From the NCBI RefSeq assembly GCF_016859285.1, contig NC_053408.1:10617213-10681212 (forward strand): a stretch of 64,000 nucleotides of DNA, read 5' to 3'. A program made the translations under genes and the position numbers. The stretch's first letter is position 1; each line of letters starts with the position of its first letter. Below are positions 38,218 to 52,200 of this stretch, piece by piece. The notes beneath the pieces were generated by a model. The model saw only the letters and a list, made by a program, of their open reading frames with translations, ran no database searches and was not told where the DNA came from. The stretch is from Xiphias gladius. Its lineage: Eukaryota; Chordata; Actinopteri; Istiophoriformes; Xiphiidae.

Positions 38218-41200
38218 ATGGTGAGTCGTCACGGTGGGCCGCTACGTAACCGCCCAGTCGTGGCAAAACGTGCCATTGGACTTTAAATGTTCTCAGATTT
38301 TGGACGGTAAAGTAACGAAAGGATAATGTGCTTTCATTAAAAGGCAGGGACCTTTTCCATAACGGGTAAAACATGGCGTGACCCCCCCTGCATATACAGA
38401 GATTTAATCACGACTGTCAGCTGTAAGCCACCAGTACATTAGCCCTACTTTATGGCGTTATATTGAAAATTGCGTGTAAATTGGAATTAATTATAGGAAT
38501 TTTCTTGATAGAAGGGCTCAGTTAAAACTCAACTGAATATTTATTCATTTTCCCTTTATTATTGGAAGCCCATTCTCCATAAATAGTGAATTATATGCTT
38601 GCCATTTTTGCATGTCCAGCTAACCTGAGTAAAAGACTCCTCTGTGGGTTACACTTTGACTTCAATCAGTGGAACTGTTCCCATTCATCCCTGTCTGTAT
38701 TTTCCCTTGAATCAGCATCGAATTACCTATTTATTTCCATGAAGTTACGACTCTGTGAACAAATCATGACCCAAATGGAATGAGTTTTTCCTCCTTGGCT
38801 TTGCATGCAGATATACCATATCCCTGGATCTACACGCCGGTGCGGACTGTCCTGGCCATCTGGCACCAGCTGACCAAGACCGAGGTAAGGACACTCCTCT
38901 GAAGAAAACGGGAGTTTCCTTTTCAAACATTTTTACGTAGCAAAGTAAACATAATTCAGGTTTGAGAGTGTGTGCATGTGTGGTGGTTTTTAAGTGAATT
39001 TATGTGCACAAAGATAAATGAGACCGTTCCAGATGTCAGAAAAACAAAACTTATTGAGGTATTTCAAAAACTTTGTGTGATGAATTTGATATTAACTAAA
39101 GTATGTAACATAATCTAGCATAAAGCCTCCCTGGAGTCTTTTCCTTGTTTTCTGTCCTCTGGCTTTCAATTGGACTGTGTGCGGATAAACATGCATTGTA
39201 AGACAGATCTCTTTTCTGTTCAGATCCCAGAGCTGGCCAAGTGCTCTGTGCTGATGAGGGAGCGCAGCAGAGTGGAGGAGACAATCCATGCCATGCAGCG
39301 AGCAGGTGCAGGCAGCCTGCAGGTGAGAGCACTGAGTGCAGCGCACATTCACGCCACGCGTGTTTGGATAAGTTCACCTGAGAAGTTTTGTTGCTTGAGT
39401 AGGTGAGAGGGTTGCGTATCAAAGTTACGCCAGGAGTGTCAGTAGACCTCCAAGAGAAGTGACATGCATTTCATCAGAATCAAATTCAGCAAAATATCCC
39501 AAAACACAAGGCTCTCTGGCTATAAGGAGATTAATGGTGACACGTAATAGCTATCAGGTCATTCATGCTTGGAAAGCTTAGACTGATTTCAAGCCTCCTA
39601 TGTGAACACCAGAGACAGTTCTTTGTGGTAAAGAGATCTATAAAGCTTAACCAGTGTTACAGGGACTGGAATTAGATTTGTCCTCTGCCCCAATGGTAAA
39701 ATCCCAGATCTTACAAGAAGACCAATTACTGAAATAACATAACCTGAGTTCAGTATTATCTGACAGTTGTGAGCCTTTATGAATAAATACAAAAACGCAA
39801 ATGTAAACCTTACCCGCAGGATTTGCACTTAAGAAAATGTACAGCTGATTTGATTGAATCATGAATTTGGTTGCTTGCTGAGTGGTGCGGTATTATTTTT
39901 CAGTTCTAAATAGCCATGTTTTCTCAGGTAATCTCAGACTTTGACATGACACTGACCAGATTCGCTCACAACGGCAAGAGAGTGCCCACCACCCACAGTA
40001 AGCGCACAGGCCGCAAAGATTATCTGCATCATGGCCAAATAGTGTTCTTATGGTTTGGTAGAGTCTACACATCTGGATTAATTTGATCTGTAAGATTCAT
40101 TTATGGTCCAGTTTGTATTTGTGCATGCCTTACATTTGTTACTTTGTCCCGTACCTGTGTTGACTTTTGTATGAGTGTGTTGTGCCTTTCTGAAACTGTA
40201 ATAAAACTGTTTTCCGTGCTTTTTCAGACATCCTGGATAACCGGTTGTTGATTAATGAAGACTGCACTAGAAAGGTAGGTGCTACAGTCATGGGGGCATT
40301 AATTGGTATAGAGTTTAAAAATAACAAGTCCATTTTACACTGGTGTAGTTGTTCCCAAAGCAGTCGCTTTTGTTTGTTTTTAAGCAATGACATGTATACT
40401 TTTACGACTACAGGTTTCAGTTCACATCATGATTTGCTGGACACCCTGTGTTTGCTACTCTATAATTTGCACCCATCACTGCAATATGGACCAACAAGTC
40501 TTGCTTATACATCCCATGCAGTCTGTAAATTATTGTTCAGTATTTTTTTTTTGGTCCCCTGTAGATGAGGGAGCTGTTGAACACCTACTATCCCATTGAG
40601 ATTGATTCAAGCCGGAGTGCTGAAGAGAAGCTGCCTCTCATGGTGGAGTGGTAAGAAACAGACAGATTGACCAAAATAACAGCACTTCTCCGTTTTAATA
40701 TCTACAGTGGTCTTGGGTTTGTGAACCCTTTAAAATGCTCTGTTTTTCTACGTACAGTTGACCTAAAACATGACCAGGTCCTCATCTAAGTCCTAAAACT
40801 AGATAAAGAGAATCCAATTGAATAAACATAAAGAACAATACTTTTTCATTCATTTATTGGGCATAATGATCCAACATGAAATATGTAGTTAGACAAACTG
40901 TGTGAACCTGGTGAATTATCAGCTAATTTAAAGAGTTATTCAGAGTCAGGTATTTCAATTAATGGGGTGCCAATCAGGTGTGAGTGTCGGAGGCCCTATT
41001 TGAAGAACACAAACCCTGGTTTTCAATATCAAAGTCTGATCTTCATCACACAGATTTGTGGAAGAGAAGAGAAGAGAGGGTTACAAAACCATTTCTCTAG
41101 AGTTTGGGCTCGACCAGTTCACTGAAAAGCAGATCGTGTACAAATGTACCAACAACCGCAGGAGTGGTTGCTCCACAAAAATCACTCCAACAGTCAAGGA

Positions 41201-44200
41201 GGTCACAAAGAACCCCAGGGTGACAGGATCTACAGGCCTCTCTGGCATTGGCTAATGCCATTATTCATGGGTCCACCATCAGAAAAACACTGAACCAGAA
41301 TGGTGTGCATGGCAGGACAGCAAGGAGGAATCATCTCCTCCTAGACGAACACCTCTGCACATGTAAAGCCTGCTAAAGACCAAATGGATAAGCCAGAAGG
41401 CTTTGGAGCAATGTTCTGCGGATGGATGAGTCCAAAATGTAACTTTTCGGATTAAATGAGAAGCGTTGTAATTGGCAAAAAGCAAACACTGTATTTTAGC
41501 ATAAGAACCTCATCTCAACTGTGAAACATTGTGGTGGCAGTATCATGTTTTGGTGCTGCTTTACTGTCCCTGGACCACGGTAGGTTGCCATCATTCATGT
41601 AACTGTGAATTACGACAGGAAAATGTCAGGGGCTCTGTCCGTGAACTGAAGCTCAACAGGAAGTGGGTTGCAGCAAGACAATGACCCTAAACACACAAGC
41701 CAGTCTACCAAAGAATGGTCAAAGCAGCAGAAAATTCACGTTTTGGAATGGCTGAGTCAAAGTCCAGGCCTTAACCCAACAGAATTGTTGTGGAAGGACC
41801 TGAACAGAGCAGTTCAGTCAAGGAAGCCCACCAACATCAGAGTTGAAACAGTTTTTTAAGGAAGAATGGGCCAAAATTCCTCCAAATCAATCTGCAGGAC
41901 TTATCAACAGCTACTGGAAACGTTTGAAGTTGTTGCTGCTCAGGAAGATCTCAAGGAAAGCAAAGGTTCACCTACTTTTTCTAACAGAATATTTAATGTT
42001 TGAACATTCTGTTCAGTAAATAAATGTAAAAGTATATATTTCTTTTGTTTATTTGTTTAATTGGATTCTCTTTATTTAGTTTTAGGATTTATATGAGGAT
42101 CCATTCACATTTCAGGTCAACTGTATGTAGAAATATAGAACATTTTCACATTTTCATAGAATAAGATTCTCAAACTTTCTAGAACCACTGTATGTTTCAC
42201 AAAATTAGCTGAATCCAGGGCTGGGTACATCCACTTTTAATATAACCTATACAGAACATACTGTAAATATGAACTTTAATATGCTGTTAACACCTAACTT
42301 TTTTAAAAACTCAAACAAGACAACGTATTTGGAATTTGGAGAAGCTCAATTTCTTGTGCACTAAAGAAATGGGAATTAAAGCAGAGGATGGTTTGGATCC
42401 TGAAGTTGTTTTGTGCTGCTCTCTACAGGTGGACGAAAGTTCATGAGCTGCTGATTCAGCAGAAGATCAGAAAGGACATGCTGGCCCAGGCTGTCAAGGA
42501 ATCTAGCGCTATGCTCAGGTATAAGCATCTTAAATGTCGTATTAACCAATTCCCTCGTTCTCCAGAGAGAATAATATTTGCCAATATTACCTACAAATGT
42601 AATAATTATGTAGCCTTTTTTGTAATTTAATATTTTACTCAACGCATGTGATTGTCTCCATATACTGTATGAGGCAACATTAACATTTTAGTTTGCTCCA
42701 TTGTTATTCACAAAGAAGCTCAAAAAAAATCGGAGGTGCAAAAAGGAGAGGGCATCAGTAACATCAAATACTTTTTTTTTTTTTTTTTTTCAGATATTTA
42801 TACATCCGGGAACCTTGAACATTACATCAAACTTCTTGTTATACTACTTGAATCATAGGAAGAATCTGCAATACTTGCTTAGGCAAAGACTGTAATATAA
42901 ACCAGTGGTATTTTCTCACGTACAATATTGTTCTTCAATCGCTATTCGTGTTTTCACGTTCAAATGCACAGTCTGAAAACATGAAAACAGTCTAGTTGTT
43001 CGTCACAATTACTGCAAGCCTGTCGGCTCAGATAGTCATTGGTTCATGTGTCTATTCTAATGAGATGTGTGCGTATTTCTTTAGGGACGGCTACAAAGTG
43101 TTTTTTGAACATCTGGCTGAGCACCAGATTCCTCTGTTGATCTTCTCGGCCGGCGTTGGGGACGTCCTGGAGGAGGTGATCCGACAGAATCACGTCTTCC
43201 ATCCCAATGTCCAGGTCATCTCCAACTACATGGACTTTGACCAAACCGTGAGTTGGACCACAGCTGCCTTGAAATGCATTTTATATCATGTTCATTATTG
43301 TATGAAATGACCTGCATAATATTGAACTAGTAGAGAAGGACGTCCACTCTACTATTAAAATAAAATTTACTATAAAAATAAACGAGAGACCAGTGACTGA
43401 GCTCATAAAGGGTCAGAGATGGTCAACCAACTTCACTGGTATATAGAGCACAAAAATAGGTAATAACAATGTAAAGGGGCAATAGGCAAGAATCTCCCTG
43501 TTGTTGATAAATACAAATGATACCTATACCATTTTTCCAGTCAGTTTATTGATTTCAGGGCATGAAAAACTGTAACGGGATAATGAAATGACATCAAATT
43601 CAATTGCCAATATAATTATACATTATAAACATGATGCACATGATTTTGCAGCAAAGAAAGGCTAAAAAGAATCATTTTAAAGCTTAAAAATAAATTACAG
43701 AGCAGCACTATTGGTGTATGTCCCACCGTATATTACATTTCACCAGGAAGTCTGTTTTATCTCTGTTGTTCTGTTGATCATTGCATTTCCGAATGGCTGC
43801 CAATAGATAGTAATAGTTCAAAATTACTTAATGCACCCTTTAGTGCAACACTCCAATAGATTTTTAAACCCATCATTACAAGGATCAACATGATGTTACT
43901 CCATCAGCTCCAGTCTCTGTATGAGAGAAAACATTTCTTGAACATTGTCTTGTTCATAAGGGGGTCCTGCAAGCCTTCAAAGGCCAACTGATCCACACCT
44001 TCAACAAGAAGGAAGGTGCTCTGTTACACGCAGCTGGCCTCAGGGAGCTGCAGGGTCGACCCAACGTACTGCTGCTTGGAGACTCTCTGGGAGACCTGAC
44101 CATGGCTGACGGGGTGTCTGAGCCCCAGAACGTCCTGACCATCGGCTTCCTGAATGACCAGGTCAGACCACAGTGAAGGACAAGGTGGTACGATGGCCTA

Positions 44201-44410
44201 ATGTTTGGTGTTTGGCACTGGGATTTCTTGTATCAACACACTGAGTTTTCAGACATTGGGTTCTCATTGTCTGCGTTATGTGTTTCTCAGGTGGAAGAGA
44301 GGAAAGAGTCGTACATCAACTCCTTTGACATGGTACTGGTGAAAGACGAGACAATGGACGTTCCAAACGCCATCCTCAGATACATTACATCATCAAGAAC
44401 TAACAAGTAA
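38218..44410 (+). CDS. nt5c3b: Cytosolic 5'-nucleotidase III-like (7-methylguanosine phosphate-specific), NT5C3B
   Basis: HAD-superfamily nucleotidase that dephosphorylates m7GMP and CMP in the cytosol. Exons: ATG alone at 38218-38220 (AAAATG/GTGAGT), 39224-39322, 39928-39997, 40228-40274, 40565-40650, 42429-42518, 43085-43247, 43961-44161, 44291-44410. This gives 292 residues (human 300). The Met-only exon joins in phase 0 to ATCCCAGAG, so the protein begins [14 protein letters not shown]; this start is my choice and less certain than the rest. HAD motif I is DFDMTL (Asp38 nucleophile, Asp40), motif II is the Ser in [10 protein letters not shown], and motif IV is [12 protein letters not shown]. 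Neighbours are klhl11 upstream and fkbp10, convergent, downstream. A Tc1 relic fills the intron 40651-42428. A 74-nt optional exon is listed separately. Confidence 0.93.
38811..38884 (+). other. nt5c3b: Candidate alternative 5' exon of nt5c3b
   Basis: Acceptor 'tttgcatgcag' and donor CGAG/GTAAGG bound 74 bases. Entered in phase 1 it reads [20 protein letters not shown] then TKTE, and leaves in phase 0, directly into IPELAKC of the next exon. Joined to the Met-only exon it would shift frame and stop, so coding use needs another, unseen first exon. NT5C3A paralogs also use alternative N-termini. It may instead be untranslated. Confidence 0.4.
40705..42190 (+). mobile_element. Degenerate Tc1/mariner transposon with inverted ends
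   Basis: A 1486-bp element flanked by TA on each side (40703-40704, 42191-42192). Both ends begin CAGTGGT in inverted orientation. The inverted similarity extends about 120 bases or more, including 'cagttgacct' and 'ataaagagaatccaatt' in both arms. It lies in an nt5c3b intron in the same orientation as the gene. Confidence 0.9.
41058..41990 (+). pseudogene. Tc1 transposase remnant
   Basis: Broken transposase inside the element above. Recognisable pieces are an N-terminal DNA-binding part ([20 protein letters not shown]), the [10 protein letters not shown] phrase that carries the second catalytic Asp, and the C-terminal [13 protein letters not shown] phrase that carries the Glu. Frameshifts and stop codons separate these pieces, so it cannot make an active enzyme. 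Confidence 0.85.
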
Positions 44411-45985
44411 GACACACAGATGGACTTCCGTTCACAGTGTTGCATGCTGGACAATCTCACATCCTCACTTACCTCAAACCACACCTTGAAACTTGACTTT
44501 TTAAACTTCCGTTTCCACTGAAGTTGCTATTGGTGCAAATTTAACACACTCTGTGCTCTGAACTCTTTTTTTTTTTTACACTCACTGTTTTGACTTGAAT
44601 TTGCTAAAAGTTCATTGCTGTCTTCCTGCTGTTTCTTTTTGGATGTCAGGATAGAAACAGTAGGACCACAATGGCAATTTGCCACCTTAACAGAACTTAG
44701 TGAAGGGAAAATTTATATAGTATTGTTTTAAATACATTAAGTGTTAATAGCAGGAGCTCTCCCTCTGAAAACGAATTAACTTCTTTAAAATGTCAGTATA
44801 AATAATTAGTGTATTTCTAATTTTCTTCCCTCTTTCTCACTCCTTTTTTACTTTGTTGTTTAACTGTATGAGGATATACAGTATACTCACGTACAAGCAA
44901 AGGCGTTACACATTTTGTAACTGTCTCTTTATCTGCTAAGTCTTCTACTTCATGTTGACGCTGTTCTGGTGTGTTTTGTGTGTACTGTGTATTACTGCGT
45001 ATAGACATAGAAGATGATTATGGACTAGCTTGTAAGTGTGCGCTTCTCAGCGAAAGGTATAGTTCACAATTTTGAAAATTGGGATTTTCTCCCAGTATAG
45101 AGAAGCAAAGTTGCAGAAAAATAATGACTGCCCCTTGAATTCCTTTAGTATTATTAATAGTCATGCCTCCAACGTAAATTCTACACAAGTCATACTGTAT
45201 GGGATCTAAAAAATGTGAACTATCCCTATAATCAACATTTTTCTCTTCATGCTACTAATATTTGATGCAATGCAGTCTTATGTCATAAGAGATGTATAAT
45301 TTAAAATGTTGGTTTCCAATGATGCAATTCCCTGGCAGATATTTTTCTTTTGCAAAGAACTTTGTTTTGTTTTTTTGCTTTTTTTTTTTAAGGCTGTCCT
45401 TTAAAGTTAAAATATGCCAGACTTTTTGGTGCAGGATGTGGAGTTGCAACATTTCTTGTCCCACTGATGCCAGACACCATCTTGTGTGATCACTTTCATT
45501 GGGAAAAAAATATGAATATGCCATGTAGTGGTGATATATTCTCACCAAAACTGATTTTTGCATTTTTATAAGACAGAATTAACTACTACCGACAGTTTGT
45601 TGGCTATAATATTTTTAGCATCAAGGCATATCTGCGGTCTTTTAAAAGGTGATCACACTTTTCAATTAATACATTCTTCTTCCTTGTCAAAACCTTGCAA
45701 CTACATTATCCACAGTGCAAGTCTAACTGCTGACAGTTCAGCCGGAGTTTCGGGTTTGCTATGCAGTAGTACTCCTCAGGACCTATAAAAAAAATGGACA
45801 AACTTCCCATTTAAGTGTGACATTGAGAAATGTAACTGTGCATCTTGCACCAAAATGTGTCTGATAGTTTCTAAAGTTGCACATACAAATACGCTTTTTT
45901 TTTTTTTTTTTTAATGAAATTAGCAGCTACCAACAGTTTATCCATATATTGGCGCACCTCTCTTTTTGCAATAAATAAAGTTGCA
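44411..45985 (+). other. nt5c3b: nt5c3b 3'UTR and convergent spacer
   Basis: Non-coding AT-rich sequence. Overlapping AATAAA signals at 45970-45979 are the best plus-strand 3' end. The region between this and the fkbp10 stop at 46299 is only about 300 bases, so the two convergent 3'UTRs may overlap. A minus-strand ATTAAA at 46070-46075 could serve fkbp10. Confidence 0.5.
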
Positions 45986-46298
45986 GTTATTTCAGATGTC
46001 GGATGGTTTTCTATGCAGTGATACAAGTCCATAGAAAAACTGAAACCATGTTACTTTTCTTACAAACATTTTAATGTGACTTTCAGGGACAAATAAAGGT
46101 GCTTGTTTGGTTTTCTGAAATACAACTATCAAACATCAACACTCAAACAACACAAAAAGATCCTTTACACTATTTTCCTGTTATTTCAAAAACTTTCCAA
46201 TATTAAAAACTTGATGCTGTATGGGAAAAGTCTCTCGTTGCTTGTTTTAAAAGGTGTTGGGTTTTATCCCTGAGAGAGAATCAAAACATTTGTCCTCA

Positions 46299-49200
46299 TC
46301 ACAACTCCTCATGCCTCATTTCTTCCCTTTCCTTGTCCTCATCTACCTTCAGTTTGAGTTCGTTGGCCGTGATCACTCCATCTTTATTTCGGTCCTGGTT
46401 TTGGAACATGTCCTCGACAACCTGCTCCATGGTCAGTCCAGGCTTTATACGACCTTTGCCCTCTGCCACCTGTAGTTTGATGAACTCCCCAAACTAAAAA
46501 GGGTCAAAGAGGAGTATTACTTATTAGTAATAGTGTGATGTAGCAGATTACTTCAAAAACTTAGAGAGAAAAATCAGCTGCTAAAACTACATACATGGAA
46601 GCTGGCATAGCTCAGGATAACATACTAAACATCCTCAACTAATTATATAGGATTTTAGAATTATTCTGATGATTTTTAGGGTTCCCGGGTCTCCCAAAGC
46701 AAATTGGTCTGCTGAGCAGCCTTATAGAGAGGGTAAGGAGCTGGGAGTAGAGCCACCGCTCCTTTCGCGTCCAGGCATTGATCAGGATGTCTCCTGGGCT
46801 GGTAGGAGACCCCGTGGAGAGTCTACATATCTTATGGGTGTATAGTGTTCTACTTTCAATATACTTTTCTAATAATACTTAAGTAAAAATACATAAGTAA
46901 AATTATGAATGCAGGACTTTTACTTGTAACGAAGTATTTTTATATTGTGGAATTGGTACTTTGGTACCACTGTTGCTAAGTCCTCGATAAGGATAATCAA
47001 CAGTTTTCATAAAGGAACATTTATAAATGCCTTGCACTCGTGACTAATTGTGTCTGTTATTTTAAAGATGAATGTCAAGTTCCTCCTCTGACAGTAGATC
47101 CAGCCTGTAGACTAGAAAAAATATGATCACTGAAGATGGAAGCAGTTATCTCGGTGACAGTGCCAGACAACGTGAATTAACGAGAGCAAGAAAATAAAGT
47201 TAACAAACTATTTGAACGACAGGGGGAGCAAGGATGTCACGAGTGACCATGCGAGTAGAGATTTCACAAAATTCAGCTGAATGCTACAAAGCTCTTCATT
47301 GATGATGAAGGGGGACATGCCGCCAGCAGTAACCTACCTCCTCCTGTGGAACTTCCTCATTTTTGTTCATGTCCAGGACTTCAAAGAGGTTTGCAGGAGT
47401 GTCCTCGAGCCACACAAACAGGTAACCAGGGGGCACTCCCTTCTCAAAGCTCACCAGTTCAATGTCAAAGACCAACACAGCGCTGCCTGGCACACCGGTG
47501 GCTGACGGACAGAAAGCAAGAAAGACACTGCTTAAGCTTGGGTTTACCTCTTGGTATGAGTATATATGTACATAATTACCTTTTTATGTATTGTCAGGAT
47601 GATGTAGCTTGCTCATAAATTTTGTATTATGAGAAGGGTAGGCGTCTTAAGGTACAGTATGGCTTCAGACTACAGCTTTTCAGTGACTCTTATAATCTGT
47701 TTTTGACACTGAAAGAATCTTCAAGTTTTTAAAATATTCTAATTTACTTTTTAACCTAAATACCGAAATAAAGATCAATTCAATTCAAATTCAGATGTGT
47801 AGTACACGATTTTAGGAGTTCAACATGAATTGAGTCATTCAGTCCATAGTAAACACTGATACTGTTTAGACAATTAGACATGAAAATCTTATTATGGAAC
47901 TATGGAGGAAGAAAAACAAAACAAGTGGTTCAAATGTTTTGGATGTAGCCAAATAAGAGCTACTGGACCTTATTATATGAGCATGAGCTTCCTTGTTGAA
48001 GAGTAATAATAAAACCGTCTTTCGCCTGATAAAAAAAAGTACATTGTGCTAGTGTGTGATTGGTTCTTGGTTGTTACGAGGTTTAAGCTGAAGTCTCACC
48101 TCCTTTTTCTCCGTGGCCCAGGTGAGGAGGCACCGTTACCGTCCGCTTCTCTCCCACACACATGCCCCGCAAACCCTCGTCGAGCCCGTCGATCACTTTT
48201 TCTGCCCCCAGCACTGCGTCCTGGGGGTTCTCATAGTCGTTTCTGAGGACAATGTTGATTACGTATTGGACAAATGAACGCAGACTTGTGACGTATGTTT
48301 ATGTTGACCCACAACTGCAATTGCATGGGACGAGAGTGTGTCTGGGCGACTCACGAGGAAAAGAGCAGTGTGCCGTCCACCAGGCTGCAGTTGTAGTGAT
48401 AGCGGACGAGGTCGTTCACCGCAGTGGTCTCATTACACACTTCGGGTCTGTAGGTGATCCGGATTTCCACTGTGTCGTTGGGGTTGTGGAAGTCGATGAC
48501 ATGAATGTCAAAGACGAGCACAGCTGAAGGAGGAATGATGTTACCTGGAAGGGCACAGAAAATTATTTCATCTTTTTGGTAACAGTGTACAAAATACTAT
48601 GTTCCTGTTCAGAAGTTCATTACGGCACAAACTGTGTGAGCTGGTCATGTGTTTTTCAGTTATACATAACCAGTCAATTAAGAGACTGGTAATGGTTATG
48701 TTATCTGATTTTCTTGATATAATATATAACTCACTCTGAACATTAGGCACATTTAATAGGGTTGCAACTAATGATAATATATTTTTATTATCAGTTGATC
48801 TTTCAAGTATTTCTTTGATTGTTCTTTTACTGTATAAAATGTCAGAAAAGACTTTTTTATGTTTGTTTGTTTTTCTGTTTTTGTTTTTTTGTCTGACTTT
48901 TTCGTCTCCAAAGATTTTCAATTTACAAAAGACAAAACAAAAAATTAGCAAATCCTCAAATGTGAGAGGGTAGAACAGTAAATGTTTTGTATTTGATTGC
49001 TTATCAAAACTCTTACTCTTACTTACTGAAGAACTGCAAAAAAATGCCTTTTTGTTGTATATTTACAATAAAATCCTTTTTCTACAACAGCCTAGTTTTC
49101 ATAATCATGTCATGTTGTTCAAGCATGAGGGCAAATCTATGCAATGGAAGATTTTTCAGCAGTCACATCTTTCTTTGCGTTTACCAAATAAAACTAGTTT

Positions 49201-52200
49201 TCAGTCTCTATGAGATATCTTATTGGTTTACACTAAATAAGGCGAATCCTCATGTTTTGTTCTGACCCAACATTCTGTTTTGACCAAATGTAGTGAAGCA
49301 AGATGCTCTCAAAATGCTCTTTCACCAAGATTTTAATGGGTTTGTGTCAGTGCAGATGTGTCACATGAATCAACTTCTATTATTCAATCTATTAAAAGTC
49401 TATTTGGGGTAGATTTTCTCATGCAGAGAGCTTGCTACAAGCAGTAGGGAAAGATACAGTCACTCACCTGCTCCTTGCTCTCCATACGCCAGGTGTGGGG
49501 GGATGGTGACCCTCCTCCTCTCCCCAGTGCAGACTCCCAGCAGGGCCTGGTCCACGCCTGTAATCACATACCCCATCCCGATGTAGGTGTTGTATGTGCT
49601 GTTCCTCTGGTAGCTGTGGGCAGTCACAGACAGGGACAGATAAATGTAGAAATGGGTTGGTTTTCTTAGATATTCACATGAAGAAATCTACATTTTAATG
49701 CCAAAAATGTACTTTGTGTCATTTTTTTTTGTGTCAAAAGATGAGAAATCCACCCAAATAACTGGTCACATTCATTGTCAATGTGACCTGAGCTCACCTG
49801 TTGTCAAAGCTGACTCCGTTCAGGAAAGTACCATTGTAGTGGTACCGAATGTAATCCCCAACGACAGACTTGCGAGTGCACGACTCGGGCACCACCTGGT
49901 CCTGAATGGTGATGTTGTCTTTCGGGTTGTGAATGTCCACCAAGAGGACATCAAACACCAGGGTCGCCTGGGGGGGGATCTCTGTACCTGGGGAGACGAA
50001 AGTGGAGAAATTGAAAACTTCACACCTACTCACATTTACAGAGAAGACAAGTGGTTGGATATACAGGGAAGTTTTATTTTTTTGTTCTTATTTTTTTTGT
50101 TCTTATTTAATTTATGTTACACCCTCAACTATTTGTGGGCTCTGATGTTGTGTTAATAAAACTGACATTCTCTTAGCCGTATGTCTACCTTACAAGACAC
50201 ATGATAACAGAATATATTACAAAAAAAAAACCTCATTTATATATTGAGCAGAAACTAATATATTAATTGCTCATTTTACTATTGTCTGGAAAATCAAGAT
50301 TTTTATTTTAGCTACCTCCAATTAAGGAACTGAGGTCTGACCTCCACACAGATATGAAAATTATAACTAAAATTACTGCAGATGCATACAACAAGTTTTG
50401 ACCGCTGGTCACTTCTGCATGTTACCTAGCATTAGGGGAAAGCCAAGGAAGCTACAGATTTACAGATTTAAAAACCCAATATTAAAGTATTAAAAATGCA
50501 GATATTAATGTATGAGCATCTTGGTAATATTTTGCTTATTATATTTTTATATCAATATTTATGGGATTATTTTGCTGAGCTTTAGCCTTGGCCTACAGTC
50601 ATTAAGTGGTTTCCTGTATTTCCTCTCTAAAGTTTCTCTGTGAAGATATCTTGTAAACAAACATAGATTTTGTTTACACACTCAGTTCCTCACCAAAACA
50701 CTCTGTGTGCACCCTTGAGGCCTAACATATGTATTACATGCATTTTCATCCTCATAAAAAACATTTGCAAAGGCCTTTTTTTTTTTTTTTTTAGTTTTTA
50801 TTTATTTATTTATTCTAGTATTTTAAATTGTGCATCGTTTACATAAAACGGGGACCCACTCTTAAAAACATTATCCATCCATAGCGCCACCAGTGGTTAA
50901 AACAAATTCCACAATGGTGCTTTGAGTGCTATGAGGAAAAAAGTATTTTCTGCGAAATGTGATAGTCATTTTATTGATAATATGTGATTTCTGGTATTTG
51001 CCTGTTGATTCTTTGCCTTGTGACAATGTGTTATTCCTCTGATCTGTGATCCGCTGTTATTCAGGATTCAATTGCAAAGAGGGAATAAGAAATCCACACT
51101 TTTATTTTTAACCAAGTCATTTCCTTTCTCCTCCTCTGTCATTTGTACTCACCTGATCCCTTTTCTCCGTAGGCTTTAAAGGGTGGGATGACAATATTTC
51201 TAATCTCTCCCACACACATGCCCAGAAGGCCCTCATCCATGCCCTTGATCAGCCAACCTTCACCCACTAAGGCATTGTGGGTCTGGTTCCTGCTGTAGCT
51301 AGGTAGGGCTCATAGAAGCGCAAAGTCAAACACACAACTTCACACAGACAACAAACCTGCATGACACAGTACAGAACACACAACAGCTGTCATTTGGACA
51401 GGGCTTTGCTTCAGAGCTTGAAGTAAACAAATACATTCCATATTGTTTCATAAAAAGGTCAGCACTTTGTAAGATCCTTCAGCAAATATCTCATTTTTGA
51501 GGTGAAACCTCTCCACCAATCCAACACTTGTCCAAGCCAGAATTCACCTGGATTCAAACATGGTGCCGTCGAGCAGGGTGCCGTTGAAATGGTAGCGCAC
51601 AAAGTCGGTACGCATCACAGAGCGTTTGCAGTCTTTGGGAGTGCTTATGGTTTTGGTGACAACCAGGTCAGCTTTGTTCCACAGATCCAAGAGATGGATG
51701 TCAAACACCAGAGTGGTATCTGGAGGAACCACGTCGCCTGAAAACAATTATATAGTGAGATGCCCTGAGACAGCAAAGACATCTGTAGCGAGAACTAAAC
51801 CAAACCATACAAGCAATTTACATTGATCAATGCTATGGTAATGTGTAATTGAATCCACAACCATCTTAAATTGAATATAAATTCAAACTTTATTAAAACA
51901 ATGAATGCCATCTTAAATCGTCTTATTTCCTTAATTGGTGCATTCCAGTTTAAACAGGATGTTAGGACAGGCTACAAATCTCTAATGGTTGCACTACTTA
52001 CAAATTATTTACGTCTTCTGGTACTCAATCGAGATTTATTTACATACTGTACCTCTATTTCCGGGGGGGGGGGTTGTCTTTTATTGTGAAGGACTTTGTG
52101 ACAGCTGATCTATAAAGGTGCTGCATAAGTAAATTTTACTTTTACTCCCTGACTTACCACTTAAGATACAGTTTTTTTCCCCCAGCAAGTTAAATAATAT

